The notes under the pieces are model-generated. The model was not told where the DNA came from, did not search any database, and was given only the letters and a program-made list of their open reading frames with translations. Source: Sulfuritalea sp. (lineage in GTDB: Bacteria; Pseudomonadota; Gammaproteobacteria; Burkholderiales; Rhodocyclaceae). Taken from it: 24,103 bases of DNA. Position numbers and translations under genes: made by a program. Numbering within the stretch: the first letter of the stretch is position 1; each line of letters begins with the position of its first letter. This document shows, piece by piece, positions 19,377-24,103 of the stretch. The stretch lies in contig JADJFK010000030.1 of the NCBI GenBank assembly GCA_016708585.1, forward strand, positions 1-24,103, given 5' to 3'.

Positions 19377-19826
19377 TCAGGCACGTCCCATGCGCTGCAG
19401 GTAGCGCATCAGCCTGCCCAGCACGGGCAGCTTGGCATACAGCTCCTCGGCCGCGTCCCAGTAGTCGCGATGCAGCACGACCTTGCCGGCGGCGTCGAAG
19501 CGCAGGTGGCTGGCGCCGCGCACGCAGATCGCCTGCGGCCGCCGGCCTTTGGTGCGGAAGTGGAAGTCCCACAGCAGCATCACGCCGCCCTCGTCACCCT
19601 CGTCACCTTCGCTGCCGAAGCGGCTGCCGATGACGAAACGCGGCGCGTCGACCTGGGTGAACATGTGGCGGAAGATGCGGGCGATGGCCTCGGTGCCGCG
19701 CACCTCGTTGAACGGGTCCTTGAATTCGGCGTTCGCGGCGTAGAAGTCCGGCACGCGGTCGACCGTTGCCGGGCTCAGGTGCTCGAACCAGTCGATCAGG
19801 GCTTGCAGGTTCTTCATGGCGGTCAC
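19377..19826 (-). CDS. NTF2/SnoaL-like protein
   Basis: 149 residues with the small cone-shaped NTF2-like fold pattern: LIDWFEHLSPATVDRVPDFYAANAEFKDPFNEVRG near the N-terminus, then IFRHMFTQVDAPRFVIGSRF and the final strands ASHLRFDAAGKVVLHRDYWDAAEELY. No catalytic assignment can be made. A short acidic run G-S-E-G-D-E-G-D-E-G (coded by a tandem 9-base repeat at about 19590) is an unusual loop. Last gene of the operon. GTG 19826 overlaps the SDR stop (GTGA); ATG 19817 is an alternative start. Confidence 0.85.
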   Translation of the reverse strand: MTAMKNLQALIDWFEHLSPATVDRVPDFYAANAEFKDPFNEVRGTEAIARIFRHMFTQVDAPRFVIGSRFGSEGDEGDEGGVMLLWDFHFRTKGRRPQAICVRGASHLRFDAAGKVVLHRDYWDAAEELYAKLPVLGRLMRYLQRMGRA

Positions 19827-20590
19827 AAGCGGGTGAAGCGCCTTACCAGCGCGAAGTAAAGACCGTAGGGCAGCAGGCGCAGCAGCTTGAGCCAGTACGT
19901 GAAGCGGCGCGGAAAATGGATCTCGAAACTGCCGCGGCCGAAGCCGGCGATGATTTCTTCGGCCGCCTGCTGCGGGCTGATCAGCGCCGGCATTTCGAAA
20001 TCGTTGGCGGCGGTCATCGGCGTTGCGACGAAGCCCGGGTTGATCAGGAAGACCGAGAGGCCGCGCGGCGCGAGGTCGAGGTACAGGGTTTCGGCGAAGT
20101 TGATCAGCGCCGCCTTGGTCGGGCCGTAGGCCGCCGCCTTCGGCAGGCCGCGGAAACCGGCGACGCTGGAAACGAAGGCCAGCGCGCCGCTGCCCTGCTT
20201 CAGCAGGCGCGGAATCAGCTGCGCCGCAGCGGCCATCGGCGCGCGCAGATTGATGTCGAGCATCCGGTCGATGTCATTGGCGTCGAGCTGCCAGGCGCGC
20301 ATCGGCGCATAGGCGCCGGCGCAAAACACCACCAAGTCGATGCCGCGCCAGGTCCGGAACAGTTCGTCGCAGGCGCGGGCGAAGGCATCGTCGTCGGTGA
20401 AGTCGAAGGCCAGTGCGCGCGCTTCCGTGTGGTCCGCGACCAGCGCCTGCAAGGCCTCGGCGCGCCGCGCCGAAACCGCGACATGTGCGCCCCGCTGCAA
20501 TAGTTGCGTCGCCAGCGCGGCGCCGATGCCCGACGAGGCGCCGATGATCCAGACGCGCTGCGCCGTCCAGTCGCGGATGGGCTTGTTCAT
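19823..20590 (-). CDS. Short-chain dehydrogenase/reductase
   Basis: 255 residues of the classical SDR family: cofactor turn G-A-S-S-G-I-G (17-23), a basic residue pair after the second strand (SARRAEAL) that favours NADP(H), FCAGAY, the catalytic Ser in VSSVAG and Y-x-x-x-K in AAYGPTKAAL. A C-terminal hydrophobic, basic segment (FPRRFTYWLKLLRLLPYGLYFALVRRF) may bind the membrane, which would suit a lipid substrate. ATG 20590 overlaps the DUF3833 stop by four bases. Part of the minus-strand lipid operon. Confidence 0.93.
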   Translation of the reverse strand: MNKPIRDWTAQRVWIIGASSGIGAALATQLLQRGAHVAVSARRAEALQALVADHTEARALAFDFTDDDAFARACDELFRTWRGIDLVVFCAGAYAPMRAWQLDANDIDRMLDINLRAPMAAAAQLIPRLLKQGSGALAFVSSVAGFRGLPKAAAYGPTKAALINFAETLYLDLAPRGLSVFLINPGFVATPMTAANDFEMPALISPQQAAEEIIAGFGRGSFEIHFPRRFTYWLKLLRLLPYGLYFALVRRFTRL

Positions 20591-21141
20591 GGCGTCCGGC
20601 GCTTGAGCGAAAGCGTGACTTCGCCCAGGGCGAAGCCGTACTTGCTCATCAGCGAACGGTTGAGCATGACCTGGTCGTCGACCAGGAACATCCAGTCGTC
20701 GAAATCGACGTGGATGGTCTTGCCGTCGACGTCGAGCGCCAGCACGTAGCGCCAGCGCAGCGCGTTGCCCGCCGTTTCGCCCAGCGCCTCGCCGACCACG
20801 TCGCCGGCGGTGCCGATGAAGCGTCCGCCGCCGGTGTCGCGCAGGGTCCACACGCGGCGCGGCGGATTGCCGCCGCCTTCGCCGTCCGACCAGGTGAAGC
20901 GCTCGTCCAGCGTGCCGGTGTCGCCCTGCCACTTCGCCTCGATCACGACATGGAAGCGCTTGATTACCTTGCCCGAACGGTCCTGGAACATGCCCCAGCC
21001 CTCCACCGTGCCGGAGAAGAATTTGCGCAGGTCGAGCTGCGGCTTTTCGGTGCGGTACTGCTCGACCTCGATGCCGGCGCAGCCGCCGAGGAAGACGGCG
21101 GCGAGCAGCATGCTGCCGATCCGGCGCAATGTTTCCATCAT
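20587..21141 (-). CDS. DUF3833 lipoprotein
   Basis: 184 residues. The signal peptide ends in a lipobox (AAVFLGGC21), followed by the DUF3833 pattern: YRTEKPQLDLRKFFSGTVEGWGMFQDRSGKVIKRF, then TLDERFTWSDGE and DDWMFLVDDQVMLNRSLMSKYGFALGEVTLSL. It is probably anchored to the outer membrane. The function is unknown, but the family is usually found with CFA-synthase-like, SDR and chalcone-isomerase-like genes, as here. ATG 21141 (AAGGA upstream) overlaps the transporter stop by four bases. Confidence 0.9.
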   Translation of the reverse strand: MMETLRRIGSMLLAAVFLGGCAGIEVEQYRTEKPQLDLRKFFSGTVEGWGMFQDRSGKVIKRFHVVIEAKWQGDTGTLDERFTWSDGEGGGNPPRRVWTLRDTGGGRFIGTAGDVVGEALGETAGNALRWRYVLALDVDGKTIHVDFDDWMFLVDDQVMLNRSLMSKYGFALGEVTLSLKRRTP

Positions 21142-22418
21142 GATGTCCTTCCTTCGAAATGGTGCCGCCAGCGCCACAGCAGCAGCAGGGAAACCACCTT
21201 GATCGCGGCCGGCAGCAGGGCATAGGTGGCGGCCAGCGCCAGCAGCCCCTGGCTCGCCGTATCGCCGGCGCCGACTTTGTAGCCGAACAGGGCGACCAGC
21301 GGCAGGGCGATGCCGGCGGCCAGCGCGAGGTTGAATTTGTTGACGAAATTCCAGACGCCGAAATAGGCGCCGGCTCCGGCGGCAGCCTGTCCCTTGCGTC
21401 TTCCGTCAGCCAGCAGGTCGGCCAGGAGGGCCGGCGGCAGCGCCAGTTCGGCGCCCAGCGCGGCGCCGCTGGCGGCGCAGATCAGGGCGAAGGCGAGGCC
21501 GTCGCCGCGTCCGAGCAGGAAGGCCCAGACGAAGCTGGCGATCGCCAGCACCATGCTCGCCAGCCAGGTGTGCACCTTGCCGTAGCGGCGGGCGAGCGCC
21601 ACCCAGCCGGGCAGGGCGAGGCCGCCGCAGACGAAGTAGATGACGAGGAACAGCCCCTGCCATTCCTGAAGTTGCAGCACGTCGGCGATGAAGAACAGCA
21701 CCAGCGTCGCCGGGATCGCCGAGGCGATGCCGCCGGCGGCGAGCACTACCAGCAGGCGGCGGAAGCGCGGGTCGGCGAACACCGCCGAGAGCGGCAGGCC
21801 CGGCGGCGCATCGCGTGCCGGCGCAGCCGCCGCCGGCGCGCCGGCAAAGGTGGCCAGCGCGCCCAGCGCCAGGACGGGAATGAAGACCCAGCCCAGGTGC
21901 TGCATCGCCGTGGCGACATCCTTTGCCAGCAGGGATGGCAGGGCGGCGGCCACCACCACGCCGCCCAGCGCGAACATCTCGCGCGCGGCGGTAACGCGTA
22001 CCCGCTCCTGCGGCGTTTCGCCGATCTCGGCGCCCCAGGCGTGGTAGTTGATGGTGGCGAGGCTGAAGCCGATGAAGGTCAGGCTCAGGCTCAGCACCAG
22101 CCAGGCGAGGCCACCCACTTCGCCGTCGGCGGGCGGCGCCAGCAGCGCCGCGAGGCCGAGGCCGAGCAGCGGCAGCGCGATCAGGATCAGCCGCCGCCGG
22201 TTGCCGAGGCGATCGCTCCACTGTCCCAGCAGCGGGTCGATCAGCGCATCGGCGAAGCGGGTCAGCAGCAGCACGGCGCCGACCAGCGCCAGCGGCAGGC
22301 CGACGCTGTCGGCATACAGCTTGGGAACATGGACGTACAAGGGCAGCGCGGCGAAGGCCAGCGGAAAGCCGAGCGCGCCGTAGGCCACCATCTGCCGCGT
22401 CGGCAGGCTTGCCGGCAA
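21138..22418 (-). CDS. MFS transporter, sugar/cation-symporter (GPH/MelB) type
   Basis: About 426 residues with some twelve hydrophobic segments. The N-terminus VAYGALGFPLAFAALPLYVHVPKLYA and the motif LLTRFADALIDPLLGQWSDRLGNRRR (about 52-77) are those of GPH-type symporters. Copies in lipid clusters like this one probably do not carry sugars; a lipid-related substrate is inference. The start is uncertain. TTG 22418 opens the frame, while an ATG one frame away (22422) overlaps the upstream stop, so a further one-base error here is possible. The 24-bp repeat codes KVGAGDTA in a loop before the last helices. Confidence 0.88.
   Translation of the reverse strand: MPASLPTRQMVAYGALGFPLAFAALPLYVHVPKLYADSVGLPLALVGAVLLLTRFADALIDPLLGQWSDRLGNRRRLILIALPLLGLGLAALLAPPADGEVGGLAWLVLSLSLTFIGFSLATINYHAWGAEIGETPQERVRVTAAREMFALGGVVVAAALPSLLAKDVATAMQHLGWVFIPVLALGALATFAGAPAAAAPARDAPPGLPLSAVFADPRFRRLLVVLAAGGIASAIPATLVLFFIADVLQLQEWQGLFLVIYFVCGGLALPGWVALARRYGKVHTWLASMVLAIASFVWAFLLGRGDGLAFALICAASGAALGAELALPPALLADLLADGRRKGQAAAGAGAYFGVWNFVNKFNLALAAGIALPLVALFGYKVGAGDTASQGLLALAATYALLPAAIKVVSLLLLWRWRHHFEGRTS
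21255..21278 (-). repeat. 24-bp dispersed repeat, copy in the GPH-type transporter gene
   Basis: On the gene strand this reads AAAGTCGGCGCC then GGCGATACGGCG, in frame as K-V-G-A-G-D-T-A between LFGY and SQGLLALAATYALLP, in a loop. Confidence 0.85.
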
Positions 22419-22421
22419 CCA

Positions 22422-22931
22422 TCAGCCGAGGCCGAGCAGGCGCGCGCGCAGGGCCGGTTCGCGGGTGCGCGGGTCGAGCCAGATGGCGAAGAAGGCGCGG
22501 GCGAAGTCGACGTCCTCGATACGCCCGGTGAGCCTGCCCTGGTGGTAGAACTCGGCGCCGCGCTGCGGCAGGTACAGGCCGTGGATCACCTCGCCTTCGC
22601 GCACATCCGGGAAGACGCGCTCCAGCTCGACTTTCCAGCGCGCCAGGCGGGCCTCGTCGGCGCTGCCCAGGCGCTGCATTTCCTCGATGCTGGCCTGCAC
22701 CAGGCGCACCGAGGGAATGTCGCGGGCATAGCGCAGTTCCAGCGCATAGGGTTGAGCGGCCTGCCAGCGTCCGCCCGGCGCCCACAGGCTGGCCTGGTAG
22801 AGGCGGAAGCCGAACCAGCGCATTTCGCCCTGGCCCTGGATGCGCCAGTCCGGCGGCAGGACGGCCGCCGCGCCGCCGGCGAGCAGCAGCAGGCCGAGGC
22901 CGACAACGCAGCGGCGCAGGGTGGCTTTCAC
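22422..22931 (-). CDS. Chalcone isomerase-like protein
   Basis: 169 residues with a signal peptide or N-terminal membrane anchor (CVVGLGLLLLAGGAAAV). The body fits the bacterial chalcone-isomerase-like fold: GQGEMRWFGFRLYQASLWAP, ALELRYARDIPSVRLVQASIEEMQRLG, then EGEVIHGLYLPQRGAEFYHQG and FARAFFAIWLDPRTREPALRARLLG. No flavonoid is expected; bacterial members are thought to bind lipids or fatty acids. The GTG start at 22931 overlaps the methyltransferase stop (GTGA). Part of the minus-strand lipid operon. Confidence 0.9.
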   Translation of the reverse strand: MKATLRRCVVGLGLLLLAGGAAAVLPPDWRIQGQGEMRWFGFRLYQASLWAPGGRWQAAQPYALELRYARDIPSVRLVQASIEEMQRLGSADEARLARWKVELERVFPDVREGEVIHGLYLPQRGAEFYHQGRLTGRIEDVDFARAFFAIWLDPRTREPALRARLLGLG

Positions 22932-24103
22932 GCGCGCGGCTTTTGCAGCAGGAAGTGATAAACGTCGGTGGCGCCGGAACGGAAGCCGGCTTCGCAGTAG
23001 GCGAGGTAGAAGCGCCACAGGCGGCGGAAGCGCTCGTCGAAGCCCTGTGCCGCGATCTGCGGCCAGGCGGCCTCGAAATCCCGATGCCAGTGGGCCAGGG
23101 TGCGCGCGTAGTCGATGCCGAAGGCGTGGCGGTCGAGCACCGAAAAGTCGGCGCCGGCGGCACGGCGTTCGAAGACCCGCGGCGAGGGCAGCATGCCGCC
23201 GGGGAAGATGTGGCGCTGGATGAAGTCGGTGCCGCGCCGGTAGGCATTGAAGCGCTCGTCGGCGATGGTGATGGTCTGCACCGCGGCGCGCCCGCCCGGC
23301 TTCAGGCACTTCTGCAACTGCGCGAAATAGTCCGGCCAGAAGCGTTCGCCGACCGCCTCGAACATTTCGATGGAGACGATGTGGTCGTACTGGCCGCGCA
23401 CGTCGCGGTAGTCGGTCAGCGAGAAGTCCGCCAGGTCGGAAAAGCCTTTCTGCTGCGCGCGTGCCCGCGACCACTCCAGCTGCGAAGGCGACAGCGTGAT
23501 GCCATGCACGCGGCAGCCGAATTCGCTGGCGGCGATCCTCGGCCAGCCCGCCCCAGCCGCAGCCGACTTCGAGGATCGTGTCACCCGGTTTCGGGTCGAG
23601 CATCTCCAGCAGGCGCAGGTACTTCTGGCGTTGCGCCTGTTGCAGCGACTGCTGCGGATCGGTGCCGAACAGCGCCGACGAATAGCTCATCGACGGATCG
23701 AGCCAGAGCTTGTAGAAGTCGTTGCCGAGGTCGTAATGGGCGAGGATGTTGCGCTTCGAACCGGCCCGGGTGTTGCTGCGCAAGAGATGCCGCAGGCGGT
23801 GGCCGAGGACGGGCAGCCAGCTGCCGTGCACCGCGCGCGCCAGCTGCTTGCGGTTTTCGGCGAGCAGGGTCAGCAGTTCGGCCGGCTGCTCGCTGTGCCA
23901 GTCGCCGGCTATCCAGCTTTCTCGAAGCCGATGTCGCCTTCGGCCAGCACGCGGCGGAACACGCGCTCGTCATTGACTTCCAGCGTCGCGCGCTCGGCGC
24001 CGTGGCCGAGCAGGATGTGCTGGCCATCGGGCAGGACCAGGCGCAGGCTGCCGCCTTCGATGTCCTGCAGCAGTTTGATCGCGGTGCGCGTCGCGGGCGC
24101 CAG
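22928..24103 (-). CDS. Cyclopropane-fatty-acyl-phospholipid synthase family methyltransferase (5' end outside window; two frame breaks)
   Basis: SAM-dependent enzyme that modifies double bonds of membrane phospholipid acyl chains. In gene order: LLQDIEGGSLRLVLPDGQ (N-terminal domain), a frame break near 23916, then GSWLPVLGHRLRHLLRSNTRAGSKRNILAHYDLGNDFYKLWLD and the SAM site I-L-E-V-G-C-G-W-G-G. A second break at 23537-23538 follows, then ASEFGCRVHGITLSPSQLEW, VSIEMFEAVGERFWPDYF and the C-terminus. Adding one base at the first site restores EKAWIAGDWHSEQPAELL; dropping one at the second restores AEIAASEFG. All core motifs are intact after correction. The 24-bp repeat codes RRAAGADF before SVLDRHAFGIDYARTL. 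It could be CFA synthase proper or an acyl C-methyltransferase (UfaM-like). Confidence 0.9.
23144..23167 (+). repeat. 24-bp dispersed repeat, copy in the CFA-family gene
   Basis: Reads AAAGTCGGCGCC then GGCGGCACGGCG on the plus strand, antisense to the gene, giving R-R-A-A-G-A-D-F in the protein, between the LPSPRVFE segment and SVLDRHAFG. Confidence 0.85.
23537..23538 (-). other. Frame break in the CFA-family gene (+1)
   Basis: On the gene strand GCCGAGGATCGCC would read A-E-I-A if one G of the GG pair is dropped, exactly matching the downstream frame AASEFGCRVHGITLS. Either sequencing error or mutation. Confidence 0.8.
23915..23918 (-). other. Frame break in the CFA-family gene (-1)
   Basis: On the gene strand GAGAAAGCTGGATAGCC gives a stop (TAG). 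One added base restores E-K-A-W-I-A-G-D-W-H-S, the conserved segment of the family, and joins to the frame that runs to HGSWLPVLGHRL. Confidence 0.75.

Noticed and set aside
21159..22958. A 599-codon open frame antisense to the transporter and chalcone-isomerase-like genes
   Set aside because: Gln/Arg/Gly-rich shadow translation with no family resemblance.
22961..22983. AACGTCGGTGGCGCCGGAACGG, a possible degenerate repeat copy in the CFA gene
   Set aside because: It encodes the conserved FRSGATDVYHF tail of the family and shares only part of the consensus.

Overview
GC-rich proteobacterial chromosome, most likely a betaproteobacterium of the Rhodocyclales type. This rests on gene content and style (DUF1840, a cobalamin-dependent metH behind an S-adenosylhomocysteine riboswitch, TAAAAT-type -10 boxes) and is an inference, not a proven assignment. 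Almost all of the window is ordinary coding sequence in short, tightly overlapping operons. No rRNA, tRNA, CRISPR array or intact insertion sequence was seen.

Layout. 1-644: end of an alpha/beta hydrolase gene and a DUF1840 gene. 721-2172: a large secreted protein of unknown function. 2222-6600 (minus): promoter, SAH riboswitch, metH and a small downstream gene. 6607-7613 (minus): a BamE/SmpA-like lipoprotein and a periplasmic rhodanese. 7687-9885 (plus): a cytoplasmic rhodanese, a membrane-anchored thioredoxin-like protein and an MFS transporter. 9886-10905: a gene-poor island with hairpins, repeats and an orphan TagD-like cytidylyltransferase. 10906-14522: a crotonase, a flavin reductase (minus), PBP4 (dacB), a small membrane protein and a YchJ-like protein. 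14593-16895 (minus): zinc alcohol dehydrogenase and metK, overlapping by one base. 16955-19301: NlpC/P60 lipoprotein, a Ser-rich coiled-coil secreted protein (minus) and a DUF808 membrane protein. 19377-24103 (minus): a six-gene overlapping operon with a cyclopropane-fatty-acid-synthase-family methyltransferase, chalcone-isomerase-like protein, MFS transporter, DUF3833 lipoprotein, SDR and NTF2-like protein.

SAM chemistry recurs: MetH makes methionine, MetK turns it into SAM, the CFA-family enzyme uses SAM, and the riboswitch reports the by-product SAH back to metH.

The most unusual signal is a 24-bp dispersed repeat (consensus AAAGTCGGCGCY followed by GGCGRNACGGCG) present about ten times in both orientations. 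Four copies are between genes, one of them filling the -35/spacer region of the metH promoter. Six lie inside conserved genes, three of those in metH. All six genic copies use the same codon phase, so the proteins carry either K-V-G-A-G-D-T-A or R-R-x-A-x-A-D-F. They appear to replace native residues in variable segments with little change in length.

Five clear single-base frame breaks interrupt otherwise well-conserved genes (hydrolase, metH, lipoprotein, CFA synthase twice). This pattern looks more like residual sequencing error than gene decay, and must be settled before any of these genes is called a pseudogene.
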